Positions 1 through 8,686 of a stretch of 64,000 bases of DNA are shown piece after piece. The DNA comes from Sphingomonas sp. R647. GTDB taxonomy: Bacteria > Pseudomonadota > Alphaproteobacteria > Sphingomonadales > Sphingomonadaceae. Location: positions 124,001 to 188,000 of the forward strand of contig NZ_JAIQXT010000001.1 of the NCBI RefSeq assembly GCF_020177055.1. Direction: 5' to 3'. The first letter of the stretch is position 1. Each line of letters opens with the position of its first letter. The notes under the pieces are model-generated. The model was not told the DNA's origin and searched no databases. It saw only the letters and a program-made list of their open reading frames with translations. A program made the translations under genes and the position numbers.

Positions 1-814
1 GTGCCATCATAGCACCCGGACCAAAGGGTTCCCAGACGATATAGCCGAGGGTCTTTCCGGTGCGATCGACGAGCGGCGCCGCACGGTCCGATCCGACTGG
101 ATCGAGCGCGGTTGCGAAACGCGCATCGGCCAGCTGATAGGCCTCGGCAAGTTCCTTGAGGAAACTGCCGTCAAGGCGACGCACGCTGACATGAAAGGGC
201 GGCTTCATCCCCGGCGTGATGCTCCCCTCTTCGTCGAGGATGGCCTTTACGCTCACAATCGCGGGATGCCCGCCGACGCGGTCGATGGCGTAGCTGTCAG
301 GTGTGCGCTGCGGTACAGCAATGGAGTGAGGGAGGGGCCGGGTGAGCTTGCGGACAAGGTTCTGAACCAAGGGGGCTGCGACCGCGCCGAGGCGTTGACG
401 ATATCCGTCCGGCGACATCCGCTTGCCGTCGCGCATCGCGTAGATCGGCTCGCCCGAGACATCGAGAACATAGGCCTCATCATGCCCGTAATAGCTGTGC
501 AGCCAGACCCCGAGATTATCATCGAGCCATTTGAAATCGGTGCGGGGCGCGGTCACGTGCCGTAGCGCCTCATTCCAGATCGTCACTCCTTCCTGATCAT
601 GCGCGATGGCAGCTGAGCGCTGCTTCAATACGGTCTCGATCAGCGCTTGCTGGCGATCACCCGCGAGCTTGTTCGCCTGACTCGCCGAAAGAAGCACCAC
701 GGCGGTCAGGGCGATGGCGAGCGTCGCAACGGCCGCGATTGCAGGCAAGGCTACACGGGCCAGAAAGGACTGGTCCTGCCGCTTGTCGAGCCTGAAGTTC
801 GCGGATTTGGACAT
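1..814 (-). CDS. CHASE4-domain signalling protein, N-terminal part (cut by window edge)
   Basis: The minus-strand frame is open from an ATG at 814 to the window edge, giving 271 residues and no stop. The protein starts with a cytoplasmic basic stretch, then one hydrophobic segment at about residues 19-44, then an extracytoplasmic region with HDEAYVLDVSGEPIYAMRDG and GKTLGYIVWEPFGPG, which is the pattern of CHASE4 sensor domains. In proteobacteria this domain usually precedes GGDEF and EAL output domains, so a membrane cyclic-di-GMP enzyme is likely, but the output part lies outside the window. The domain call is from pattern memory. It is divergent from the porin gene that starts near 904. 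Confidence 0.75.
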   Translation of the reverse strand, partial: MSKSANFRLDKRQDQSFLARVALPAIAAVATLAIALTAVVLLSASQANKLAGDRQQALIETVLKQRSAAIAHDQEGVTIWNEALRHVTAPRTDFKWLDDNLGVWLHSYYGHDEAYVLDVSGEPIYAMRDGKRMSPDGYRQRLGAVAAPLVQNLVRKLTRPLPHSIAVPQRTPDSYAIDRVGGHPAIVSVKAILDEEGSITPGMKPPFHVSVRRLDGSFLKELAEAYQLADARFATALDPVGSDRAAPLVDRTGKTLGYIVWEPFGPGAMMA

Positions 815-903
815 GCTCCGGACAGCTAGGCCATTATCCTTTCCAAAGGATGAAATCGGACCCCTGTGTTCGCACGATACTATAAGTTTTGCAGTAACTT
901 AAC

Positions 904-1608
904 GTGATGTTATTGTGGCCGATTGCATGCCCGGGCACCATGATCCCGCTGCCTTTTCGTCCCCTCATTTGGCTCGCTGCGATTTTTCCGGTCGCGGCTG
1001 CGGGTCCGAGTCACGCGCGCGATGTGAGCGCCGAAGTTGCGATCGTCACCGACTATCGCTTTCGCGGCCTCAGCCTGTCCGACCATATGCCCGTGATCCA
1101 GGGCGGCGTCGATGTCGAACAGGATGGGTGGCAGGCGCAACTGTGGGGCTCCACCCGGGCGGATGGGGACGCGGAGGGGCGCGAGATCGATCTGTATGTT
1201 GGCCGAGCCGATTCGGTTGGTGCCTTCAGTTATGAGGTCGGCGCGCGCGCCTATTTCGTCAGAGGGGCTCCCGCCTATCTCGAAGTGACGGGGCAATTCA
1301 GCCGGCAGCTCGGCCCCGTGCAGATTGTGACGGAGCTGAGCTATGCGCCCGAGCAGGCCGGACTTCGCGACAACCTCTACGGGGCGGTCACATTGTTCGT
1401 GTCGCCCTTGGCCGGGCTCACGCTGAGCGGGCGGGCCGGGATCGAGGATAGCGCGGCCTATGGGCCGAAAAGCGACTGGGAAGTCCGCGCCGCATTCGAG
1501 GCGAAGCCACTGTTGCTCAGCGTCGCGATCGTTCAGGCGCGCGGCCAAACGCTGAACTCCGAAGAACGCGCCCCGGCGGGCGTCTTTGCGCTCCAGCTCG
1601 GATTTTGA
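904..1608 (+). CDS. TorF-family putative outer-membrane porin
   Basis: A 234-residue protein with an N-terminal signal peptide ending near SHARD, then an all-beta, aromatic-rich barrel. The motif VTDYRFRGLSLSD just after the signal peptide is typical of the TorF/TIGR02001 porin family, and the last residue is Phe, as in many outer-membrane barrels. Start choice is uncertain: GTG 904, ATG 907 and ATG 940 are all possible, and 940 alone still leaves a full signal peptide. No good Shine-Dalgarno is seen for any of them. The stop overlaps the start of the next gene (TGATG), so porin and TonB receptor are probably co-translated and may handle the same solute. The substrate cannot be read from sequence. 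Confidence 0.75.
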   Translation: MMLLWPIACPGTMIPLPFRPLIWLAAIFPVAAAGPSHARDVSAEVAIVTDYRFRGLSLSDHMPVIQGGVDVEQDGWQAQLWGSTRADGDAEGREIDLYVGRADSVGAFSYEVGARAYFVRGAPAYLEVTGQFSRQLGPVQIVTELSYAPEQAGLRDNLYGAVTLFVSPLAGLTLSGRAGIEDSAAYGPKSDWEVRAAFEAKPLLLSVAIVQARGQTLNSEERAPAGVFALQLGF

Positions 1609-3893
1609 TGATGAAGTTTGAAATTGCCTCTATGGCGTTCACGATTGCCGCTTCCGGGGCATCGCCAGAGGAGATACCCCAAGCGGCTCCTGTAGAGGAG
1701 ATCGTGGTCACCGCGCAGCATCGTCGCGAACCGATCGGCGACACGCCGATCGCGATGAGCGCCTTTGACGGCAGCTTCGTTCATCGTGCCCGGCTCGACG
1801 ACATCAAGGACCTGGTGGCCTTCGCCCCCGGTTTCGCGGGAGCCTCGGACGACAGCTATATCGAGGATCTGGCGGTACGCGGCATTGCGTCGAACGACTA
1901 TGGCATCGGCGGCGAGCCATCGATCGGGATTTTCAAGGACGGCATCCATCAGGGCCGCACCGGCTCCGCGGTGACCTCGCTCTACGATATCGAGCACGGC
2001 GAGGCGCTGCGGGGACCGCAGGGATTTCTGTTCGGGCGCAACGCAATCTCCGGCGCGATCAGCGTCGTGACGCGCAAGCCCGAGTTGAACCGGTGGAGCG
2101 GGGACCTGACCGCAGGTCATGGCGAACCCGACCGGGTTGAACTCGACGGGGCGGTGAACATACCGCTGGGGGCGAACTGGGCGATGCGGATGGCGGCCTA
2201 TCTGCTCGACACCGACGGCTGGATCGACAATGCGGCGACCCTGGGCCACGACCGGATCATGCGCCAGTTCAAGGCCGCGGGTCGAGTCAGCTTGCGCTAC
2301 GAACAGGGCGCACTCAGTGCCTGGGTCATCGGCGAGCATGAGCACCGGCGCCTGGACGGTACGCCCTATCGCGCCGCCAATTCCGACCGCGAAGTCATCG
2401 ACGCGATCGATGCGGCGCTGGGAACCCGGATCGTCGTACGCGGCGACGGACGGTCGATCGACAGCGATCTGCTTAACCCGCGGGACGATGGCGATATCAG
2501 CAGCGTTACGGCGCAGGCCGATCTCGATCTGGGCTTTGCGACGCTGACCGGGATCGCGGGCTATCGCGGCCACCGCTTCGTCTATGAGGAGGATTATGAC
2601 GGCACCGCCGAGCCCTTCGGTATCTATCGCCAGTTTCAGTCGGGTACCTATGCCAGCGGCGAGCTGAGGCTGGTCTCAAGCGCTAAAGGCTCGCTGAGCT
2701 GGACGGCCGGCCTGTCCGCATATCGCGAGACGGTGAAGGCCCGCTTCACGGATGAGGCGGACGAGCGCTACATCTGCCTTGCCGGCTATGGCTATGCGAG
2801 TTGTGACGAGCTAACACAGGACCTGTTCGGCATGGTCTACACCCCTTCCGCCGACGGCATGTTCGTTCAGCCCAATCATGCGCGGAACATCGCGACCGGA
2901 TTTTCGGCCTATGGCGACATCAACCACTGGGTGTTCCCGCGCCTGCAGCTGGGAGCCGGGCTCCGCTACAGCTGGGATCGCAAGCGCTTTGCGCTCGACG
3001 TGCCGCAAACGACGAGCAGCCTCGGCAATATCTGGACCTTCACTTATCGTACCGACGGGTTCGTCGAGGATGCGCGGAGCTGGCAGGGTGTCACGCCGCG
3101 CCTGTATCTGCGCTGGAAGCCCCAAGAGCGCGTCAGCATCTACGCCAGCGTATCGCGCGGTTACAAGGCTGGCGGCTTCGGCACGTTCACACTCGAGGCA
3201 CCGTCGCCGATCGACGATTCCGGGCTGGTTCCGATGGGCACGCGGCCGGACGCGTTCGATCCCGAGACCGTCTGGAGCAAGGAGCTGGGGGTCAAGGCAA
3301 GCCTCGCGCAGGGCCGGTTGCACCTTGATATCGCCGCCTTCCACTATCTTTACACGAACCTACAGACCAACTTCTACAACACCGAAACCCGCGCGCAGGA
3401 GGTGATCAATATCGGCGAAGTGCGCGGGCGGGGAGTCGAGGCGGCACTCACCGCGCGGCCCGCGGCCTGGTTCGACTTGCGCACTTCGCTCACCTGGACA
3501 CGGACACGCACACGCGGCAATCGAGGCTGCACCCTTGATGATTGTGGCGGGCTGACCAATCCCGAATGGGCGTCGAGCGGTGTGGCGACCTTCCGCCATC
3601 CGTTCGGTGCAGACGAGGCGAGCCTGTCGATTGAGTGGATGTGGCAGGGCAAGTCGCGCGAAGCCTGGGACTTTCGTGGCATCGTCCGGCGCGACCCGAC
3701 TTTCGTTGCCAACCTGCTGCTCGGCTACCGCTGGGGGGATCGGGTCGAAGCTAACATCTATGTCCAGAATGTGTTCGATAGGTTGTGGTATCAGGGCGCG
3801 CTCAACGGGGGAGACCTCGACCCCGCATCCGTTTGGGGCGGGTCGCAGCCGCGCAATGGGGGAATCAATTTGCGCGTCAAACTCGGCGACTAG
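1608..3893 (+). CDS. TonB-dependent receptor
   Basis: About 761 residues, typical length for a receptor without an STN domain. A short signal peptide is followed by a TonB-box-like segment EEIVVTAQHRREP, a plug domain (about residues 50-165, with LRGPQGFLFGRNAISGAISV) and a 22-strand-type barrel that ends in VKLGD. The protein would import a large ligand across the outer membrane using TonB energy. It overlaps the TorF-like porin gene upstream, so the pair forms one unit. No sigma/anti-sigma pair adjoins it. Resemblance of the plug to polyphenol/siderophore-type receptors of sphingomonads is general and does not fix a substrate. ATG 1608 and ATG 1611 are equally possible starts. Confidence 0.9.
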   Translation: MMKFEIASMAFTIAASGASPEEIPQAAPVEEIVVTAQHRREPIGDTPIAMSAFDGSFVHRARLDDIKDLVAFAPGFAGASDDSYIEDLAVRGIASNDYGIGGEPSIGIFKDGIHQGRTGSAVTSLYDIEHGEALRGPQGFLFGRNAISGAISVVTRKPELNRWSGDLTAGHGEPDRVELDGAVNIPLGANWAMRMAAYLLDTDGWIDNAATLGHDRIMRQFKAAGRVSLRYEQGALSAWVIGEHEHRRLDGTPYRAANSDREVIDAIDAALGTRIVVRGDGRSIDSDLLNPRDDGDISSVTAQADLDLGFATLTGIAGYRGHRFVYEEDYDGTAEPFGIYRQFQSGTYASGELRLVSSAKGSLSWTAGLSAYRETVKARFTDEADERYICLAGYGYASCDELTQDLFGMVYTPSADGMFVQPNHARNIATGFSAYGDINHWVFPRLQLGAGLRYSWDRKRFALDVPQTTSSLGNIWTFTYRTDGFVEDARSWQGVTPRLYLRWKPQERVSIYASVSRGYKAGGFGTFTLEAPSPIDDSGLVPMGTRPDAFDPETVWSKELGVKASLAQGRLHLDIAAFHYLYTNLQTNFYNTETRAQEVINIGEVRGRGVEAALTARPAAWFDLRTSLTWTRTRTRGNRGCTLDDCGGLTNPEWASSGVATFRHPFGADEASLSIEWMWQGKSREAWDFRGIVRRDPTFVANLLLGYRWGDRVEANIYVQNVFDRLWYQGALNGGDLDPASVWGGSQPRNGGINLRVKLGD

Positions 3894-4347
3894 TGGCCAT
3901 CAGCGATAGCCTTGCTTCGAGGTATAATTGTCGTCGCACTATTCTCAGAGGTCAGGCGAACATTAGGGATCGTTCGCGGGGCTGGCCCGGCTCGCGACCG
4001 GGCGGCTATAAGTCCCCACATCGGTCGCTCGGACGTCGACTGCCGCTGCACGAGCCCCCGTCTACTTTTTCTCGCAGCGGCGCCATAAGATCAGCTCGAA
4101 CTGATTGATAGGTGACCAAGCGAGACAGTCGTCGTCGTGAGGTTGCTCTCACGCAACCAGCAATGCGCTAAGCGATTGCATCGTTTTCGGAACTTTCGCG
4201 TTACTGCGGCCATGCCGCGCAACAAACGACCCGTCTCTGAACAGCGACGAGCTTGTAATTTTGCTAAGGGATCGGACATGAATCAGCGCCAGGTGACGCA
4301 GTCAAGCACCGGAGGGAACTATTAACGTCGATTTCGCCCGCGACGTT
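3894..4347. other. 454-base gap before the histidine kinase
   Basis: No supported gene. Short frames such as 4137-4325 have no family resemblance. A strong GGAGGG sequence at 4311-4316 lies 31 bases before the first ATG of the kinase (4348), too far to serve it. It is well placed for ATT 4321, which is in the kinase frame. The frame between 4321 and 4348 reads INVDFARDVLEN, which would complete the start of the PAS domain. Confidence 0.5.
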
Positions 4348-6780
4348 TTGGAAAACATGTCCGAAGCGTTCTTCCTCCTGGATCGCGAGTACCGGCTGCT
4401 GGATGTGAACCGGGCTGCGTTAACTCTCGACGGCCGACCAAAAGTGGCGTTGATCGGCAGGACATTGTGGGAGCTTACACCCGGACTGGACCGAACTGAA
4501 CTCGGAGCGCAGTTCGTGGAAGTCATGGAAGGTCGCCAACCGGTGACGCAAGTTCATTACCAGGCGTGGGAGGCGGGACATAGCGCCTGGCTCGAGTCCC
4601 GCATCGTTCCAGTGCAGGCCGGGGTAGCGGCATTCTATCGCGACGTGACAGCCGAGCTCCTGGCTCAGGGACGATTGCGCGAGACTAGCCAGCGGCTCGA
4701 TGCGATCCTCGCGAACACGAAGATGGCTGTGTTCCTGATGGATCATCAGCAGCAGTGCATCTATGCGAATGCCGCCGCCGAAAAACTGACCGGATATTCG
4801 TTCGAGCAGATGCGAGGTCGGCCTCTGCATGACGTCGTGCATCACACAAAGCCCGATGGGTCCCGCTATCCACTTGAGGAATGTCCAATTGATCGGGCAT
4901 TTCCAAAGCGTGCACAAACTGAAGGCGAAGAGGTCTTCGTTGCACCTGACGGCGGCTTCTACCCCGTGGCATTTACAGCCAGTCCGCTGCTGGACGAAGA
5001 TGGCGCACCCGTTGGTACGGTCATAGAAGCTCGCAATGTGGAGCAGGAAAAGGCCGAGCAGGCCCGGTTCGACGTTCTCAATCGTACGGGGCAGTCGCTT
5101 GCTGCCGAGCTTGACCTCGAGCGCATCGTCCAGACCGTGACGGACGCGGGCGTCCAGATTACCGGCGCCAAGTTTGGGTCGTTCTTCTACAATGTGACAA
5201 ACGAGGTCGGCGAAAGTCTCCTGCTTTATTCTCTGTCGGGCGCCGACCGAGCCGACTTCGACAGCTTTGGCCATCCCCGGGCAACGGAGGTCTTCGCGCC
5301 CACCTTCAAGGGTGATAGTGTGGTCCGCTCTCCCGACATAACCAAAGACCCGCGCTATGGCAGAAACGTGCCGCATCGTGGGATGCCGCACGGGCATCTC
5401 CCCGTGCGTAGTTACCTTGCCGTCCCGGTCCTGTCCCGTTCTGGTGAGGTGATCGGTGGCCTCTTTTTCGGGCATCCGGATCCTGATGTGTTCGGTGAGG
5501 AGTCGGAGCGGCTTCTTCTCGGACTCGCCGGCCAGGCGGCGGTTGCCATCGACAATGCCCGCCTCTTCGAAACTGCCCGGCGCGCAAAACAAAACCTGGA
5601 GAAGCGCGTCGCCGAGCGCACACAGGAGCTCGAGATCGCCAACGACGCGCTGCGTCAAAGTCAGAAAATGGAGGCCATCGGTCAGCTGACCGGAGGCATA
5701 GCGCACGACTTTAACAACTTGTTGACGGTCATCCGCGGTTCGGCCGACGTCCTCAGACGCCACGGGCTGAGCGACGAGAAGAAACAGCGCTACATCGATG
5801 CGATCTCGGAAACAGCGGACCGAGCCGCCCGGCTGACGGGACAATTGCTGGCGTTCGCGCGTCGTCAGGCACTTAGGCCCGAAGTCTTCGATGCGGAGCA
5901 GCGCATTACGGCCATTGCCGAGATGCTGAGGAGCGTGCTCGGCTCTAGGATAACCCTGACGATACATGGGGAGTGCCCGGACTGCTTCCTGGAAGCGGAT
6001 ATCGCGCAATTTGAGACGGCGCTCGTCAACATGGCGATCAACGCCCGGGACGCGATGGACGGCGAGGGTGAGCTGACGATCGCCATTCGACGGCAGGCGG
6101 AGGCCGATCCCGCCTTAGTCTGCATTGAGGTGGCGGACACGGGGCACGGAATAGACCCCGAAATGATCGACCGGATCTTTGAACCTTTCTTCACGACAAA
6201 GGAAGTCGGAAAGGGCACTGGATTGGGCCTTAGCCAGGTCTATGGATTTATTAAACAATCGGGTGGTGAAATCAGGGTCGAGAGCCAGGTCGGCGGCGGA
6301 ACCAAGTTCCAGCTACTACTACCAGCGCACGATGAAAGGCCTCATGCCGCGTCCGAGGGCTACAGCGTGGAGCCGGTGCGGACAGGGGGGCGGATCCTAG
6401 TGGTCGAAGACAATGCAGACGTTGGTAGCTTCGCCCTCGCCCTTCTGCAGGACCTCGGCTTTCAAGCTGAACTCGCTGAAAATGCCAGCGCCGCTTTGGA
6501 GAAGCTCTCGGTTGATTCTGCGTTCGATGTCATCTTCAGCGACGTTGTGATGCCTGGAATGAGCGGGATTGAATTTGGCAAGCTTGTTAGGGTTCGGTTC
6601 CCAGATATACGGGTCGTACTCACCAGCGGTTACAGCCATGTCTTGGTTGAAGAGGGGCGGCACGGTTTCCCCCTGCTCCACAAGCCATATTCGGCCGACG
6701 ACCTTGCCCGAGCCTTGCAAGAGGCACAGGGCTCGCGCGATGCTTCAGTCGAGGGCCGTCGAGAAAAGTCGCATCGCTGA
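4348..6780 (+). CDS. Hybrid sensor histidine kinase (PAS-PAS-GAF-HisKA-HATPase-REC)
   Basis: 810 residues with no membrane segment, so a cytoplasmic sensor. Domains in order: PAS about 1-105, PAS about 115-235, GAF about 245-405, a coiled linker, HisKA with the phospho-acceptor His453 in GGIAHDFNNLL, HATPase_c about 500-670 with the DTGHGI and GTGLGL boxes, and a C-terminal receiver with VVEDN and phospho-acceptor Asp732 in FSDVVMPG. It should autophosphorylate and pass phosphate to its own receiver; no separate response regulator is adjacent. The annotated ATG lacks a nearby Shine-Dalgarno, and the PAS domain seems to begin upstream (see the gap entry). The last dozen or so residues are encoded by DNA belonging to a chrA remnant read antisense, so the natural C-terminus may have been replaced. 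Confidence 0.9.
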   Translation: MENMSEAFFLLDREYRLLDVNRAALTLDGRPKVALIGRTLWELTPGLDRTELGAQFVEVMEGRQPVTQVHYQAWEAGHSAWLESRIVPVQAGVAAFYRDVTAELLAQGRLRETSQRLDAILANTKMAVFLMDHQQQCIYANAAAEKLTGYSFEQMRGRPLHDVVHHTKPDGSRYPLEECPIDRAFPKRAQTEGEEVFVAPDGGFYPVAFTASPLLDEDGAPVGTVIEARNVEQEKAEQARFDVLNRTGQSLAAELDLERIVQTVTDAGVQITGAKFGSFFYNVTNEVGESLLLYSLSGADRADFDSFGHPRATEVFAPTFKGDSVVRSPDITKDPRYGRNVPHRGMPHGHLPVRSYLAVPVLSRSGEVIGGLFFGHPDPDVFGEESERLLLGLAGQAAVAIDNARLFETARRAKQNLEKRVAERTQELEIANDALRQSQKMEAIGQLTGGIAHDFNNLLTVIRGSADVLRRHGLSDEKKQRYIDAISETADRAARLTGQLLAFARRQALRPEVFDAEQRITAIAEMLRSVLGSRITLTIHGECPDCFLEADIAQFETALVNMAINARDAMDGEGELTIAIRRQAEADPALVCIEVADTGHGIDPEMIDRIFEPFFTTKEVGKGTGLGLSQVYGFIKQSGGEIRVESQVGGGTKFQLLLPAHDERPHAASEGYSVEPVRTGGRILVVEDNADVGSFALALLQDLGFQAELAENASAALEKLSVDSAFDVIFSDVVMPGMSGIEFGKLVRVRFPDIRVVLTSGYSHVLVEEGRHGFPLLHKPYSADDLARALQEAQGSRDASVEGRREKSHR

Positions 6781-7134
6781 TCCAGCCGCGCGCCACGGGA
6801 TCCGTCCGGACATTGGGACTTGCGGTATAGGCGCCGCCAAAGGTCAGAAGCTCGCCCTTGAGACCGGCGATGAACAGGGCTGTGAGCGTTACCGAGTGCG
6901 GCGTCAGGCCGGCGGGGCCGGCGTTGGCGAGATCGAGGTGCTGGGCGCCCATCGCGAGGACCATCGCAATGATGGTCACGCTCAATGCAGCCAGCCTGCG
7001 GCGTGACAACGCAAAGGAAAGCCCTCCGAATGCGAGCGGAATCCAGAAGGGGACGCCAGCCAGTGTCGCCAACAGGCTCGCGAGCGCGATCGCACCTAAC
7101 AGGGAGGTTTCGAGGATATGTCCCCGATCCTGAC
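6753..7134 (-). pseudogene. chrA (chromate transporter) internal fragment
   Basis: On the minus strand this stretch encodes an internal part of ChrA closely matching the intact gene at 38876-40066. Shared segments include GVPFWIPL, TALFIAGLKG, LLTFGGAYTA and GWISDATFLDG. DNA similarity to the intact gene starts abruptly near 7134 and stops near 6753. The piece has no start, no stop and lacks both ends. Near 7115 one base is missing relative to the intact gene (CATATCC against CGAGCACATCC), which shifts the frame. The right edge is five bases from the stop of the radical SAM gene; the left edge lies inside the coding end of the histidine kinase. It cannot make a functional transporter. Confidence 0.88.
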
Positions 7135-7138
7135 GAAT

Positions 7139-8683
7139 TCATGCGTTAACCGGTGCGGGGAGTATACCAGGTTTCGCGAGCTGGCCGCGATCCATGTCCA
7201 GATAGAATCGCGACTGAGCGTAGTGGCTCAGAAAGTACAGAATGCTGGGGAGGGCTCCGGGCTTCTGCGCTCCGGCTTTCAGCACGGTTCGAACCATCAG
7301 TTCTTCTGCTTCGCCAAGGGATGAGATATATCGCAGGATCTTAGGAAGCATGTGGCTTCGTGGGTCTCGCGCGCGTGCAGTGCGACGTGGCGTGGACACG
7401 TGACTAGCTGGGAACTTCGCCAAGAAGTTCATGATCCGCTGTTCGAAGGAATTTGGTTCAAAGCAGTATCGCGCAAGTTCGACAGTGCGGGCGACGAGAT
7501 CCTCCCGCGGCATGAGCGCCGGAACGATATTGGTCGCAAACGGACCCTGAATCGCACTTGTCCAGATCGGCCCGTCGATCCGCCCTTCGCGTTCCAGGCG
7601 GTGGTAGAGATCGGTCCCCTGCGGTGCGGTCAGCACGCCGACCGCGACTTCAGGTAAAGGCGAATCCTGGAGGAATTGCCGCATTTCCTCGAACGTATCG
7701 ACACTGTCATGGTCAAAGCCGAGGATAATGCCCGCGTGAACGCCGATACCGTGCCCGACGATCGCGTCGATCGCCTGGTGCATCGGTTGGATCAGGTTCT
7801 GCCGCTTTCCCGCTTCGCGCAGGCTCGCCTCGTTGATCGTCTCGACGCCCATGAAGAACATCTTGAATCCCGCTTCGCGGCATAAAACGAGCATCTCGGT
7901 GTCGCGCGCGATATCCAGTGACGCCTGGGTGATGAACGACACGCGCTCATCGCCACGTGCGGCGTTCCACGCGGCGAGCTCGAGCAAGACTGCACGCGCC
8001 CAGCTGCGGTGCACAGTGAAATTATCGTCGACGATGAAGATGCTGCGGAAGCCGACGGCATGAAGCTGATCGAGTTCGCGGAGAATCTGATCGGTGTCCT
8101 TATGGCGCTGCTTGCGACCCTGATACTGAATCACGTCACAAAACTCGCAGTTGAACGGGCATCCTCGCGTGGTCTGCAGCGCTCCCGACTGAGCGCGATC
8201 GACGGGGTACAAGTCCCAGCGCGGGATCGGCGACTTGCGAATATCCGCAAATCCGCCGTTATACTGATTTTGCCAGCGTCCCGCGGCGAGATCGGCAAAC
8301 AGTTCGTCTGCGATCTCCTCGATCTCTCCGGTGACCAGGATGTCTGCATGAGGGCGCATGTCCTGAGGGCTGAGCGAGGCGAAGGGGCCGCCGATTAGTA
8401 CGGTCCGACCGCGCGCCCTGAACCCCTCCGCCAGTGCGATCATGCGTCCCCGCTGCGACACCTTGCCTGTGATCGCGACGAAATCGACCTGCGCGTCCAG
8501 ATCAACCGGCGAGATCGCCTCGTCCGTCAGGCGAATATCCCAGCCCTCGGGGACAAAACCAGCGAGCGTCGCCGTGGTCAGGTCGGCGACGGACACATAG
8601 CCGCCGTCCGCCTCGTCAAGTACCTCGAACCCGTAATAGCTGGCATGCTCGGCGGCAGGATTGATGATGTAGATTGACGGCAT
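7139..8683 (-). CDS. B12-binding-type radical SAM protein
   Basis: 514 residues. An N-terminal Rossmann-like cobalamin-binding-type domain (about 1-140, with VLIGGPFASLSP and DILVTGEIEE) precedes a radical SAM barrel with the iron-sulfur cysteines C175, C179 and C182 (CPFNCEFC). A helical C-terminal part with NFLAKFP resembles DUF4070, which is found in this family with HpnP-like hopanoid methylases. The base-off DxHxxG cobalamin motif is not evident, as in several relatives. It likely performs a radical methylation or rearrangement on an unknown substrate. It is the last gene of an ACP / acyl-AMP ligase / radical SAM operon, starting three bases after the ligase stop, so an acyl chain carried on the ACP is the natural candidate substrate (inference). 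Confidence 0.82.
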   Translation of the reverse strand: MPSIYIINPAAEHASYYGFEVLDEADGGYVSVADLTTATLAGFVPEGWDIRLTDEAISPVDLDAQVDFVAITGKVSQRGRMIALAEGFRARGRTVLIGGPFASLSPQDMRPHADILVTGEIEEIADELFADLAAGRWQNQYNGGFADIRKSPIPRWDLYPVDRAQSGALQTTRGCPFNCEFCDVIQYQGRKQRHKDTDQILRELDQLHAVGFRSIFIVDDNFTVHRSWARAVLLELAAWNAARGDERVSFITQASLDIARDTEMLVLCREAGFKMFFMGVETINEASLREAGKRQNLIQPMHQAIDAIVGHGIGVHAGIILGFDHDSVDTFEEMRQFLQDSPLPEVAVGVLTAPQGTDLYHRLEREGRIDGPIWTSAIQGPFATNIVPALMPREDLVARTVELARYCFEPNSFEQRIMNFLAKFPASHVSTPRRTARARDPRSHMLPKILRYISSLGEAEELMVRTVLKAGAQKPGALPSILYFLSHYAQSRFYLDMDRGQLAKPGILPAPVNA

Positions 8684-8686
8684 GCC

